Origin: Kingdonia uniflora
Taxonomy: Eukaryota; Streptophyta; Magnoliopsida; Ranunculales; Circaeasteraceae
Assembly: GCA_014058105.1 (NCBI GenBank)
Contig: JACGCM010001747.1
Location: 3,224,001 to 3,288,000, forward strand
DNA: 64,000 nucleotides
Direction: 5' to 3'
Shown here: positions 46,197 to 58,643 of the stretch, piece after piece
How positions within the stretch are numbered: position 1 is the first letter of the stretch
Layout: each line of letters starts with the position of its first letter
The notes under the pieces: model-generated
Told to the model about the DNA's origin: nothing
Database searches by the model: none
The model's input: only the letters and a program-made list of their open reading frames with translations
Program-made: the position numbers and the translations under genes

Positions 46197-47719
46197 TCAT
46201 CCAGCTAATAGGATACGATGAAAGATTCGTATGGGGGAGTAGCAGTTGTCAGTTTTGTGACTATGCATATTGTGATGCTGACATAGAGGTCTGCTGGGGA
46301 GATCGGGAATAGTTTGTGGTGCGCGATAATACTCATCTCCCTTTATCGTTGGCAAGATAACGGAGAGAGTCATTGTCATTAGCGGCAGAACTGGGGCTGA
46401 TCTGTCAGGTTTTCCGTCCCTTCTTCTATTGTTGTCGGTGTTTCTGCCGCGTTGCTTGGGTGCTTCAGTAGTTACTGCTCGCTGGGATGGGGTCGAAGAT
46501 GTTTCTCAAGAATGAATGGCAGATGAGCTCTTCATCTTATCTTTCTTTGATTATTCTAATTCAATGTAATTGTTAACTACATCGATCATTTCCATTACTG
46601 TTCTTGGTTTGTGCAAAGTAAGCTCTTCTCAGACTTTAGAGTCGATGTACAGGGTAGAGGTGAATGCTAGAACTACAATTTTAAGGTATGAGTTCCCAAT
46701 TTTCCTTATTTGCAGTTAAAAGTATTTGTAAAAGCTTGCCAATGTCTCTTTTGTGCCATGCTAGAAGAAAAACAAGAAATCGACAGTAATCTCTCGCTCT
46801 TTAGCATGAACATATTTGGATTTGAAAAGGCGCTGCAACTGGCTAAACGTGGTGATGGAGGCCTCTTGGATAGTGTGGAACCATCAGAGTGGTTCTTCCT
46901 TTAGGCTCATGTTGAATAGCCTACACATCATGTAGTTGAGCTTGGAATATAACCCAACTGCGGCTTTGAAGTGCAAAATATAGGTAAGCGGGTCAGTCAG
47001 ACCTGCATATTGAATATATTTTGGCATATGGAAATTTTTTGGGATGGGCATAACTTTGAGATGGGGTTTGTCTCGATTCTATCAAGTACAAATTTTCGGC
47101 CTGGGATCTCAAAGTTTGTGGCCTGGATCCTGTTGTTGAGGTCATCTAAGGTGACGAACTATTGCCGGGGAAATGGTAAGGCTACGATTTGAGGAACAAA
47201 ATCTCCCTGTCCTTCTGGTCCCAATCGATCCCTAATTGGTCTTATTTTGGGTGGGGGAGTTTGGTGATACGTGCGTCGACTTCCTTAAGTTGTCGATGCC
47301 AAGGATGTTAAACCAAAATGTCGAGAAGCACTGTTTGGATTTCCAGATCTGGATCGAGAAATTCATAACTCGTCTTTTCTTGGTTGATCATCGCGTTGAA
47401 TCGCTCTTGATCTATGCTCGCTTCGGGTGAGTGGAGGGGATGTCTGGTGGCCAGTGAGTCGATCTTATATTCTCCTCAGTCTTTCCATTTCTTTCTAATG
47501 TGTTTGACTCTGTTGATCTAAGGCTTTCCTTCGTTCGTCTTTTTCTGTTTGAAGAGCTTGAGCGTGGACACGCTGATCCTCCAGTCTTTGGGCTTTTTCT
47601 GCAACCATTTGTTTTTGAAACTCAAGTACTACACCGTGTAGATCGACCATTCCTGTTATGGGATTAATTTCCTGATCTCTTACAGTGCTGGAATGGCTTC
47701 TTAGGTTCATGTTTGTCAT
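46197..47719 (-). pseudogene. Tat1 gag
   Basis: Minus strand, heavily broken. The N-terminus MTNMNLRSHSSTVRDQEINP and a coiled coil lie at 47495-47719, with capsid-like pieces (FPYAKIYSICRSD) in between. A zinc-knuckle-like LCQHHNMHSHKTDNC lies near 46240. Confidence 0.75.
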
Positions 47720-47761
47720 TGGATGGTTCTTAGATCAGTGATGGTAAAAAAAGTATGGTAA

Positions 47762-47781
47762 TTCCCACAGAAGGCGCCAAT
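47762..47781 (-). promoter_or_regulatory. primer-binding site of Tat1
   Basis: Directly inside the 5' LTR. On the minus strand it begins TTGGCGCCTTCTGTGGGA, the usual tRNA-complementary form of Tat/Athila elements. Confidence 0.8.
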
Positions 47782-48282
47782 TGTAGTGGCGAGTTTTCTA
47801 AAAGGATAATTTTTGCCATTACTTATTCGTAAGGAGAATGTAATAAAGATTAGATAAACAAGACTTTACGTGGAAGACTCAGTAAAAACTTATAAAAACC
47901 ACGACCTCGAGGAGGATTTTGATGTAAAATCTAGTAAGATGCTAGTAATTACAAGTTTTTAGAGTAATTGTAGGGTTTAAGAGGTAAAGGATGATAGAGT
48001 TGTGTATTCTCAGATTTTAAATCATCTATTCTCTGCCTGTATTTATAGTAGATACAGGCAGTTTACAAAATAAAAATAAAAATAGTCTCCTATTCCGGGG
48101 GAAGTGGTCAAATTTTACGGATCTCTAATAGCTCTTTTCTTGACCAGGCACAACTGCTACTTTTAGTAGGTCGAGGACTAAAGATATTTTTTGGAATTCT
48201 ATCTGTCTTTGATCATGTACGGCTTTTTTCGACTACACTTTGCTGGCTTACGCTTGTCGAATCAGGGGAATATGATACTGCA
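47782..48282 (-). repeat. 5' LTR of Tat1
   Basis: Pair of 35743-36242, same ends and same length within one base. Confidence 0.93.
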
Positions 48283-48287
48283 ACCCG

Positions 48288-48640
48288 GGAACAATGTGCC
48301 TCTTGAATCCAATACAAACGGTCTCTACCCTCTAGAATACATAGTAGACTGCCCCTGTAAATCAAACCATCCTTCAAAATATACTTGCATATCTTGCCTT
48401 GCAGTAACTTCTCGTGAATCACACTGAGTTCCTTGTCGCCGTCATACCCTGAAATGTACTCAGAAGGAACAATAGGCTGGATCTACATAACTACCAACAA
48501 AGCGGAAATAGTTGGTATTGGGGGTCGAGATAACATATCAGCCATTTTGTTATCCACTCTTTTCTTATACTCGATCAATAAGGTAAACTGCTGAAGGTAC
48601 GACATCCACTTCATATGGCGAGCTTGTTGTAGCTTGGATG
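48288..48640 (-). pseudogene. Ty3/gypsy RNase H end and integrase zinc-finger region
   Basis: Minus strand: ARHMKWMSYLQQFTLLIEYK, KRVDNKMADMLSRPPIPT (end of RNase H), then GKICKYILKDGLIYRGSLLC and [10 protein letters not shown]. The next residues (VAGHFGVTKTL) lie at 35737 on the other side of Tat1. Confidence 0.88.
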
Positions 48641-48985
48641 CCGTTCGAACGAGTTGTCATTTTTCTAGGGTTTAAGACCAATTAGCGTAACGTCATTCGA
48701 ACGGGCTTGGATGTCATTCAAACGAGCTTGACGTAGGTTGTTATTATGAGACGTAGGTTTGCCTCGAGATCCGTATTACTAGTATTTTTAGTTCCCAAGT
48801 TATTTTTTTTAGCTTATGTTAGTTCAACAAAAGTTCTGAGGAAGAAGCTTAGGGTTTAGAGTAATTCCATTATAATTAACTTTGTTTAAACAATTTAAGT
48901 TCTTAAAGGAATTTTTCCCAACCGATTTGGTATTCTTTGAACTTTTTTGTTAACTAGGGTTTCTCTATTCGTATTGTGGATTAAG
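48641..48985 (+). repeat. truncated gypsy LTR, inverted relative to 33862-34433
   Basis: Same family as the 3' LTR at 33862-34433 but on the plus strand, lacking the beginning of U3. It contains degraded GTTCGAAC palindromes (48655, 48707) and is followed by the primer site TGGTATCAG at 48986. Confidence 0.82.
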
Positions 48986-49089
48986 TGGTATCAGTTTTCC
49001 AGTTATGATTCTCGGGGGTTGATTATGGTTTATGGTCTCTACACGTGACCATCTCAAGTAAACGAAGGAGAAGCTAGTGAGTCCGTTGA

Positions 49090-49492
49090 AGATTCATCGA
49101 AAACCTAATTCGAAGAAAAATGACAATTTGGAGATGGACAATTCCAACCATCGACTCACGATTTTGGAAACGACAGTTCGTTTCTGACCTAACTTCTACT
49201 GTAGGGGAGTTGGTAGAACAATTGCATCTCACGAACCTCTCGAAGGCTTTCGCTTTGGCGACACGGCAAGGCCGTTCGAGGAAGAAAAGGGTTCTGGAGG
49301 TGGATGAAGACGTGGATAATGCAGAGATAGATAGTGTAGTGGCTTATTTTACATCTCGAGCTCATGCCTCATCTTCAAACTACATACGAACTTTCAACCT
49401 CAATAATAGAGCGCGTGGCACAATCATAAATAAGATAGCAACGCCAAGAAACATATACAACACGAGTTTCTCAACCAACACCACTCATCCCT
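49090..49492 (+). pseudogene. gypsy gag N-terminal fragment
   Basis: Follows the LTR and primer site. It reads LEMDNSNHRLTILE in one frame and VGELVEQLHLTNLSKAFALA in another, as expected for a gag start. It ends abruptly near 49490, where the next element begins. Confidence 0.55.
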
Positions 49493-49763
49493 GACGACAC
49501 TCATGCTATTGGTCAAGAGCCGTCTTGTAATAGTTTATTTTGTATCTCGGACTTAAGCTTCATCCTCGATTTCATCAACATGCAGGAAGTACTACTAAAG
49601 ACGTGACCATTTTTCTTTAGTTCGAGACATCACTTTCGACCTCTACACCAACAGTTCGATCTGTGCAAAACGTACAGTCAGCAATAGACCCGTTGTACAA
49701 CAACAAAGATTAGAACGTTACATAATCTGGTCAAAAAATATCTCACACATACACACTTTGAAA
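49493..49763 (+). repeat. Tat2 5' LTR, left part
   Basis: Sequence between the truncated gypsy gag and the hAT-like element. Assigned to the LTR because sequence on the far side of the hAT element runs straight into the Tat2 primer site. The start is inferred. Confidence 0.5.
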
Positions 49764-50564
49764 TAGAGGTGAGCAGTAAACCGACCAAACCGAACTGAAA
49801 TCGAACATTTTTTTCGGTTTGGTTCGGTTTTCAAAAGTTTCGGTTTGAAAAATTCAAAACCGATCAGTTTCGGTTCGATCACATAGAAATCGGACTAAAA
49901 CCGAACTGAACCGAACCGAACCGAACCGAACCGATATTAGCTAATACAAACAAAAAAACCTAGTTACCTTACCTCATGTCCTCAGTCCTCAGTCTCATGC
50001 TTGATTCTTCATCTAGTTGATTTTAAATGGCTGATGAAGCTCGAATCCTCATTTAGTTGCTGTTGCTGTTGCTGTTTCTGTTGTTAAAGGTAGAATTGAA
50101 GCAGAGCCACAACTGACAAGGCTTCATCATCATTATCATCATCATCATCATGAAGCACTGAAGCATACAAGGCTTCATCATCAACTCTCTTTCTTCATCT
50201 GGTTTGTCAATTTACTCTTAGGTTTGGTGATTTGGGTTTGCTAATTTGAAAACATTAATGGAGAATAACGTTCTTAATGGAAAATTTCTGTTTTTCTAAA
50301 CTCTCAAACTTAATTATAATCTAAATGATAAATATTGGTTTTTCTGGTTTTCTGGAAGGTCGGTTTGTTGATTTGGGTTTGTTTTCCCATGTTGGTTACT
50401 TGGTTTGCTGATTTGGTTTGTTGAATTGAGTTTGTTTTCTCATATCTAAATTATTTATTCTTTTCATGTGATTAGAGACCTCTCTTCTGAAGAATCTTCC
50501 TTGACAAATCTGGTAACTTAACCTTGACAAATCTGGTTTGGAGCATTTACATTATATATTACTG

Positions 50565-50690
50565 TTAACTGTTATCTGTTATCGTTATATATAATTGTTA
50601 ACTATATATAACTGTTAATTGTTATCTGTTATCGTTATACATCAGTAAATATGAAAGGGGAATGAAATTACTGAATCGTTATATATAACT
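50565..50690. repeat. CTGTTATCTGTTATCG tandem-like repeats in the hAT element
   Basis: Words ACTGTTAACTGTTATCTG and TTATCGTTATATATAA recur at 50565-50690 and once more near 52675-52705. Confidence 0.65.
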
Positions 50691-50819
50691 GTTAACTGTT
50701 TATAAACTGTTCCCTGAATATCTTGAATCGTCTCCCCCTAACAGTTAGTAGCTTTGATCTTCATAAAAAGGGGAATGAAATTACTGATAACTGTTATTAA
50801 GTATGAGCTATGCCAAATT

Positions 50820-50970
50820 TATCTATGCCATCTTTAATGTTTACAAACAGTGCTAGTTATTAACTTTGAAGAGGCCATCTTTTGTCTTTTACAAACAGTG
50901 CTAGTTATCTATGCCATCTTTTATCTTTTATGTTTACAAACAGTGCCATCTTTTATCTATGCCATCTTTT
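50820..50970. repeat. TTTACAAACAGTGC / TATGCCATCTTT repeats in the hAT element
   Basis: ACAAACAGTGCTAGTTAT and TCTATGCCATCTTTTAT each recur two to four times over 150 bp, directly next to the reductase fragment. Confidence 0.7.
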
Positions 50971-51130
50971 ATGAAAATCCATTGGGTGAGCGACATGAAA
51001 GAGGCCAATGCATCCATCAATAGCAGCTCTGAAACTCTCTGGCTTTCTCAGATCGGCCTCTAATATTTGTAGCTTTTCGAAGCCCCTGGGAAGGTTAATA
51101 AAGGTAACTGGTATCTTCTTTGAAATCTGT
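50960..51130 (-). pseudogene. captured DFR/vestitone-reductase-like fragment
   Basis: Minus strand: FINLPRGFEKLQILEADLRK, PESFRAAIDGCIGLFHVAHP, MDF. This is the conserved beta-strand and NAD(P)-binding region of the dihydroflavonol-4-reductase superfamily. Neither the N-terminal Rossmann GxxGxxG nor the catalytic YxxxK region is seen, so this is one exon-sized piece inside the hAT-like element. Confidence 0.75.
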
Positions 51131-52900
51131 AAAACAGATTTGTTATGATCTATACCATCATTAACTCGTACGGCCCTATCATTCTCCTCAAGCCATTCAG
51201 TAATATATAAAGAGGAATGTATTCTGATGAAGAAATTACAAACAGCTATAAAAGCTTTAGCAAAATTACGGGGAATGAAAAATTTAACAAAAGCTCTCCA
51301 TAGAAGGGCTACAGAAAAGGGAACCATAAGTAACTATAAGTAGAAAAAAGCTAGAAAATTAGAATTAAGCAAATAAGGATGTTCCGGGGTTGGATCGAAC
51401 AGTAGTTCCTTTTTCTCCACCAGTTACACACACAGTAGTTCTTTTTTATTATGCATTTTAAATTTAGCCCCAACTGCTTCAGATGTTCTTATATAACTGT
51501 TGTGATGCCACACTAACAATGATACAGTACCAGAACCCCGTGGACGCCCAGATTGGGAAATAGGCTACCAGTAGTTCTTTTTGGAATGGCCTTCTCACAA
51601 CATAGAAGAAAAAATAGGCCAGTCTAGCATTTCTAACAACAACGAACAGGTTGTGAAAACATAAATACCTCTTCCAGAACAAGAAAATTGCGGTGAACAT
51701 CGGATGTCATCGACTCTAACCGTCTTTCCTGAGGTACATTATGTACCGTACATAATCTATTGATTCAAAGATTTGCTGCCATCCTCCTCACATAAAGCCT
51801 TTCTAGTAAGATCTCCACGGAACATGGTTTTTTTCCATATCACCGATGCAGATTTTTTGTGAATTGCATTAAATTGCATGTCTCTTTCCACAGCTTTCTC
51901 AGCCTCTCCAAATATTTCCATGGGATTCTCCAGATAATGTGTACACAAAAGTATCTGATGAGTAATATTAATATCCAGCTGATAAGACGTTTTCCTTGCT
52001 ATATGCTGAAAGATGAGTTTTAATAGGAACTCTCTCTGAAGGAGGGGTCGAAATTAAACTGAAATAGTAATTGAAGACAAGTTATAGGAGCTTCGAAGTT
52101 TTAAGTAATTGATTACTCATATAAATGAAGACAAAGTTCATTAAAGGGGAGTGCTTTTGTAGTTGCAATTGTCACTGATGACAATACATACAGAACCCTG
52201 TCCATTTAAACACAGTTACACACACAGTTACACATACAGTGGCATCCATTCATCCATTTGGGGTTAGATCAGCCATGATGCTACATATCCTGCTCCACCA
52301 GTTACACACACAGTTCCTTTTTCTCCTTCCATCTTCCAAAATCTTTTCAGCAAATCAGTTTCCCTGAGGGCAATATCTGAACTGTTTTAGTTTATATGGT
52401 CAGAAACAAAGTTAGATAGAAGGTTCCTACATACGAATAGTTAGATACTTGGTCAGAAACAAACTGTTTTAATTTATGCTTTCAATGCCTTTTAGTAATG
52501 GATCATCCTGTATTAACCATGAATTAGATGTGCAACTTAAAGGTTTTTTAGTGTACATAAATGCTGAATTTTGAGGTAAACATACATGCGAATTGCGAGG
52601 GCTAAAGACTGCTTTACAATGCAGCAACACTTATCTTTTTACTTAGAATGGATATTTGATCAAATGCTATTATAACTGTTATCTGTTATCGTTATATATA
52701 ATTGTTATTGTTATTGTTCTTTGTGAAGTCTGCTGAACTTACAGCCCCAGTCTCCAGTGGATTCCCTGCTTCGACATCTGCAGCTCAGCGGAAGCCGCAT
52801 ATAAGGTAAATCAACTAACCTAAACACTTAATTTGTTTGAATCTCAATTAATCGTATTTCATTTGATTGGTTTGCTACAGTATTAATGTAAGCTATTATA
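51131..52900. other. hAT element interior, unassigned
   Basis: No domain recognised. A short phrase CAGTTACACACACAGT recurs near 51420, 52220 and 52300. Minus-strand open stretches at 51479-51700 and 51757-51948 have no familiar motif. Confidence 0.45.
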
Positions 52901-53747
52901 GGAGATCTAACTGATAAAGAGTACTTCCAAAATTTGATTCACCTTAGAATTTAAACTCCAACTTGTTGAAATTAGAAGAAACTTCAAAGAAGATAATTTC
53001 AACTGCTTTTCCATATATTATCATGAGGAAATTGATTCTCTTTATTCATATACTTCAAAGAAGACAATAACATTTGATCTAATCCAAAAAGGACTTTGAT
53101 ATTAAAAGCCATATGGAATATTGTTTCTTTTATTCATATACATCTTTGATATCAATTTCACCCTCACAGGTTGCCCTACGCTCAGTGTTATGGAGGACAA
53201 TTGGGTGATGGCCTTGCTGTGTTGCAGAGTATGAGAGGGGGAGGGATTGCTGTGTTGTTGTGTGGCTGTTTGACAGATGGCTTTGCTATGTTTATGATTT
53301 TATTATGCTCTTAGCAGCTTTTGAATTGTTCATGTTTTGATGATTGTATCATTCTATATAAACTCTTTGAATTGTCATATATTTTGGAATTGTCATCTAT
53401 TTAAAGTATTATGGATTGGCTATATTATTGAATTGGTTATATTTTAGAATTTTCATGGATTGGATCATGTATTTAATGATTTTTGTGAAGGGAATTGGAC
53501 CAAACTGGATCATAATAGCCCAAATTGAATTTGATTGGCTTTTGAATTTCGGTTTCAACTCGATTTCTTTTTTGATTTTCGGTTTGGGTTCGTTTTTTTT
53601 TTTTTTTTGTCTCGGTTCGGTTTCAGTTTTGCATAACTTCCCTTCGGTTCGGTTTGGTTTAGCTATAGTTCGGTTTCGGTTTGAAAATTTGTAAATCGAA
53701 TGTTTTAGTTTCGATTTAGACCCAAAACCGACCCATGCTCACCCCTA

Positions 53748-54088
53748 TTTTGTAACATCTATCATTAAGGGACTTTATGGTCGTCAAACGGTCATATTGG
53801 AGGACCTAAAAAGAGACCTGGAGAACTGCAGATGAAAGACATAACATTCGAGACAAAAAAGTTCTTACTCTGTTATCTTATATTCTCAGAATACGCATTG
53901 TAATAGATTAACAATCTCAATAAGATCACCATCACTTTCTCAAAATCCTCAAGAGATGTCATGATTTTTAACCTATTCAAAGGTTTTCTACGCTAAACCA
54001 TCTTGTTATTTGTTATCTATTGTGCTTAAACATTCTGAGTATATATGGTGTAAAGGCTAAGTCTGAATCCCGAAATTAGGCTATTTCA
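53748..54088 (+). repeat. Tat2 5' LTR, right part
   Basis: Ends ...GGCTATTTCA directly before the primer-binding site. Contains the likely R-U5 region. Confidence 0.65.
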
Positions 54089-54108
54089 TTTGGTGCCGTT
54101 TGTGAGAA
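54089..54108 (+). promoter_or_regulatory. primer-binding site of Tat2
   Basis: TTTGGTGCCGTTTGTGAGAA, the same type as the Tat1 primer site with a few changes. Confidence 0.75.
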
Positions 54109-54160
54109 CCGAAGTTTTCAAACCTATTATCTCAAACGCCGCTGATCATTTTCTCTCAGA

Positions 54161-55340
54161 ATGTCGCCTCCAGGTCAGAGCACGCCGATCGTCCAGATAG
54201 AAGAAAATACAACTTTAGCGGACCTGAGGGCCACTATGAATTCAGAAACAGAAAGACGTGCAGCCCTAGAACAACAACTCGCGAGTGTACAAGACGCGTT
54301 GAAGGTTTTCCAGGGTCAGCAGATCACCGCCCAGAAGAACAAAGCCATACAACCTGAGGGCTCGCAGATCTCCATTAATGATAGAATATGATCTCCTCCG
54401 AAAGAAGTTCACGCAGGAGGTGCGCTTTGATCTGACCATCAACAACATGACATAGAGCCCATCCCGATCCAGGAGATCCAACAAGAAGTAGATAGCGGCC
54501 TGGCGGAAGTCAGACAGACTGATTATCTACCTAGAAGAGTTCAAGTCCCGGCGAAGGAACGTCTAAGTGAAGGGAGTGGTGACCACAATCCTGGAGAAGG
54601 ACGCGCCACACGGCCAACCACTGCAGCTCGACAATATGTCACTTGGGAACATGTAGAAAAACGAATCAAAGAATTGCTCGAAGCCTATACGCCGACTAAA
54701 GGGATCTACAACAGATTACAGAAGAGCCCGATCGCCCAAGAACTATTAGATGGTAAGGTCCCCACCGGGTTTCATACTCCGAAGATCTGAAAGTACAAAG
54801 GAACTGATCCAGTGGAACATATTCAAGAGTTCCAGGATGCTCTAGGCCTACATTCCATCTCCAACCACATTCTATGTCGGCTCTTTCCTACCAGCTTGTC
54901 ATGCAAACCCTTACGGTGGTTTCACATACTGCCTGAATGATCCATCACAACTTTCGAATAGTTGTGCGAACTCTTTATCAAGAATTACTCGCACAATAGA
55001 GATAAAGAGGAGAGCCTATATTCTCTTTTCAGCCTTAAACAGATGTTAGGAGAGAAGCTTGAGACGTTTACTAAAAAGTTCTTGGAGTTAGCTCCAAAAG
55101 TAGATCGACACGACCAGAAGATCACTATTTCCGCTTTTACCAACGCTTTACTTGTCGATGGCCGGGCGAAGGAGTACCTCGTCCTCAACCAACCAACAAC
55201 ATTGGAAGACATGATTGAAAAGGTCAACGGATACATCGACCTGGAACAAATGGTGTCTAACAGGCAGAAACCTTAGAAGTCAACACTGATAGCTTGAGAT
55301 CAATCGACCCATTCCGATTTTAATCGGATAACAGATCAAG
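54161..55340 (+). pseudogene. Tat2 gag
   Basis: Starts MSPPGQSTPIVQIEENTTLA with a coiled coil (RRAALEQQLASVQDALKVFQ). After several frameshifts comes the capsid block ELFIKNYSHNRDKEESLYSL, FSLKQMLGEKLETFTKKFLE and the C-terminal TLEDMIEKVNGYIDLEQMVS. In-frame stops occur near 54390 and 55275. Confidence 0.85.
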
Positions 55341-57665
55341 GAAGAGACAAGAAATGAACCAAATCCAACGACGAGCGACCTCGAAAGGGGAGTAACTTGC
55401 CGAAACTTTATCTTCCAAAGATGAATGTGACCATAGCCAGCATCTATCCTATATTATAGAAAGACAGATTCTTTCGTAATGAACAGTTCTTTCAACCAAT
55501 TGAGAACAAACCATACTGCATCCACCATAAGGTCCGACATCATGAGACAGAGTAATGTTTTGCCATACAACGGTTGTTAGAATACATCTTCGCAGATGGA
55601 TGAATACACGAATACATAGTGGACATGGAGAGTTATAAGAACGGGAGTTACAAAACCCTACAGAAGCTGTACAAGTCGAGGAACCAGCAGCCGAAAAACA
55701 TTTGTACCATATCTTACTCTGCTAATTCGTAGAGACTCAGATCGTCAAAGAGTCGAACGGGAGCAAACGAAGACATGTCGGCCAATGTCACGACTTATCC
55801 ATGCAAGATAAATAAGCTTGTTTAATTCCAGTATCCAGCTCTCAGCGAACTGGGATTTCTTTTGATGATTGCGACGTTCAGCATGTCAACTATCCTCACC
55901 ATGATGCTTTGGAAGTCATGTTGAAAATGCGAAATATGGTGCTTCATACGATGATGTAGACACCGGTAGCACTATCGAACTCCTTTTTCAAACCACGGTC
56001 GATTAGATGGGCCTGGCCGATAAGGTCCAACCCAATGACATTGATATCTGGGGCTTCAATGGATCTAAGGAGGAACGTGTAGGAAAGATTATACTTCCTA
56101 TCACCGCAAGACCAGTAACACTCGACGTCGTCTTTTACGTTATCAATACAAAATCCTGTTATCTAGGAATAATGGGACGTTGCTGGTAACATAATATGCG
56201 CGTTATTACATCAACCTATCACTTGGCATACATTCAAGAGTTCCAGTATGTACACATTCAAGAGTTCCAGGATGCTCTAGGCCTACATTCCACGTCCAAC
56301 CACATTCTATGTCGGCTCTTTCCTACCAGCTTGACAGGCAAACCCTTATGGTGGTTTCACATACTGCCTGAATGATCCATCACAACTTTCGAATAGTTGC
56401 GCGAACTCTTTATCAAGAATTACTCGCACAACAGAGATAAAGAGGAGAGCATATATTCTCTTTTCAGCCTTAAACAGATGCTAGGAGAGAAGCTTGAGAC
56501 GTTTACTAAAAAGTTCTTGGAGTTAGCTCGAAAAGTAGATCGACACGACCAGAAGATCACTATTTCTGCTTTTACCAATGCTTTACTTGTCGATGGCCGG
56601 GCGAAGGAGTACCTCGTCCTCAACCAACCAACAACATTGGAAGACATGATTGAAAAGGTCAACAGATACATCGACCTGGAACAAATGGTGTCTGACAGGC
56701 AGAAACCTCAAAAGTCAACACTGATAGCTCGAGATCAATCGACCCATTCCGATTTTAATCGGATAACAGATCAAGGAAGAGACAAGAAATGAACCAAATC
56801 CAACGACGAGCGACCTCGAAAGGGGAGTAACTTGTCGAAACTTTATCTTCCAAATATGAATGTGACCATAGCCAGCATCTATCCTATATTATAAAAAGAC
56901 AGATTCTTTGGTAATGAACAGTACCTTCAACCAATTGAGAACAAACTATACTGTATCCACCATAAGGTCCGACATCATGAGACAGAGTAATGTTTTGCCA
57001 TACAACGGTTGTTAGAATACATCTTCGCAGATGGATGAATACACGAATACATAGTGGACGTGGAGAGTTATAAGAACGGGAGTCACAAAACCCTACAGAA
57101 GCTGTACAAGTCGAGGAACCAGCAGCCGAAAAGCATTTGTACCATATCTTACTCTGCTAATTTGTAGAGACTCAGATCGTCAAAGAGTCGAACGGGAGCA
57201 AACGAAGACGTGTCGGCCAATGTCACAACTTATCCATGCAAGATAAATAAGCTTGTTTAATTCCAGTATCTAGCTCTCAGCGAACTGAGATTTCTTTTGA
57301 TGATTGCGACGTTCAGCATGTCAACTATCCTCACCATAATGCTTTGGTAGTCATGTTGAAAATGCGAAATATGGTGCTTCATACGATGATGTAGACACCG
57401 GTAGCACTATCGAACTCCTTTTTCAAACCACGGTCGATTAGATGGGCCTGACCGATAAGGTCCAACCCAATGACATTGATATCTGTGGTTTCAATGGATC
57501 TAAGGAGGAACGTGTAGGAAAGATTATACTTCCTATCACCGCAAGACCAGTAACATTCGACGTCGTCTTTTACGTTATCAATACAAAATCCTGTTATCTA
57601 GGAATAATGGGACGTTGCTGGTAACATAATATGCGCGCGCTATTACATCAACCTATCACTTGGCA
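54811..57665 (+). repeat. 1435-bp tandem duplication of the Tat2 gag-protease region
   Basis: Copy 1 is about 54811-56230 and copy 2 about 56246-57665. Matching points (54962/56397, 56007/57442) are all 1435 bp apart. The copies are nearly identical, with scattered substitutions. The bridge contains a third ATTCAAGAGTTCCAG. Both copies keep protease motif DVDTGSTIELLF (Asp codon near 55959 and 57394). Confidence 0.93.
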
Positions 57666-57845
57666 TTACGTCTTGAATGGGAAGGTGAGATTTACATAAT
57701 CAAAGGAAGTCATAAATTAGTACGAGTATGCAAAAATTATGTCGCCATTGGACCAGAACCTTCCGAACATCAACTCCCATAGCAATTACAGAAGACGACA
57801 GGAAACATTACAAAGAACTATGCAGTCAACTCTATAGGGCAACAT

Positions 57846-58643
57846 TTGCCCAACGCAGAAACCACAGAGTACGTTAAAATCAATGGACCCAAGCGTGGGA
57901 CATATATTGGCACTCATCTGCCCATAACAAAGTGCGACACTCTCATCGAGTTCCTCAAGGAAAATAGTGATATCTTCGCTTGGACGTTTTATGAGATGCC
58001 GGGCATTGATCCGAATCTGACCTGTCACAAACTCAACTTGAAGGATAAAGCCGAAGCTGTCAAACAAAAATAGAGGACTTTAGCTCCAAGACTTCAAGAC
58101 GAAGTCAACAAAGAAATCAAAAAACTCATCGAAGTTGGTTTTATCCGAAAGGCCAATTATCCAGATTTGATATCGAATATTGTAGCAGTACCTAAGAAGA
58201 ACGGAAAGATCAGGGTGTGCGGGGACTTCACAGACTTGAACAAACATACTCCAAAGGATAGTTTTCCACTCCCTATCATAAATAACCTGCTCGATTCTAC
58301 TTCAAGACACGAACTCCTATCTAAGATGGATGTTGCGTCAGGATATAACCAAATACCTATGCTACCTGACGATCAAGAGAAAACAACTTTCATTTTAGAA
58401 CATGGCCTATACTATTACAAAGTCATGCCATTCAGTCTCAAGAACGCTGGAGCTACTTATCAGCGATTGATGACCCAGATGTTCAAAGATCACCTTGGAA
58501 AAATAATGGAGGTCTATATAGACGATATGTTGTGTAAAAGTCTTAAGAAGGAAAACCATATTGTAAATTTACACACGGCTTTCGATATATTCTGTCTCTA
58601 TAAGATGAGACTCAACCCCGACAAATGTCAGTTCGGAGTCTAG
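57846..58643 (+). pseudogene. Tat2 reverse transcriptase
   Basis: Blocks: FAWTFYEMPGIDPNLTCHKL, SNIVAVPKKNGKIRVCGDFT, VASGYNQIPMLPDDQEKTTF, VMPFSLKNAGATYQRLMTQM and the catalytic VYIDDMLCKSL. A stop at 58071-58073 and another at 58641-58643 break the frame. Confidence 0.92.

Larger units (their letters stand above)
35738..48287 (-). mobile_element. Tat-type Ty3/gypsy retrotransposon (Tat1)
   Basis: Body 35743-48282 (12.54 kb). LTRs are 35743-36242 and 47782-48282, and flanking duplications are ACTCG (35738-35742) and ACCCG (48283-48287). Minus-strand order: 5' LTR, primer site, gag, aspartic protease, RT, RNase H, a second archaeal-type RNase H, integrase, a long 3' region, then 3' LTR. Dual RNase H and a long region after pol with an antisense ORF are hallmarks of the Tat clade (Grande, Retand, Ogre relatives). 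Many stops show it is inactive. It inserted in the integrase of an older gypsy element. Confidence 0.93.
49756..53755. mobile_element. hAT-like non-autonomous element carrying a gene fragment
   Basis: Body 49764-53747 (3984 bp). Ends TAGAGGTGAGCA and (reverse complement of right) TAGGGGTGAGCA agree at 11 of 12 positions. Flanking 8-bp sequences CTTTGAAA and TTTTGTAA agree at 6 of 8, consistent with a hAT target duplication. Subterminal regions are rich in CGGTTCGGTT and its complement on both sides. No transposase seen. It carries a reductase gene fragment and lies within the Tat2 5' LTR. Confidence 0.8.

Noticed and set aside
51360..51390. Possible tRNA T-arm-like sequence (minus strand GTTCGATCCAACCCC)
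   Set aside because: No acceptor stem, D-arm or anticodon arm could be placed around it.
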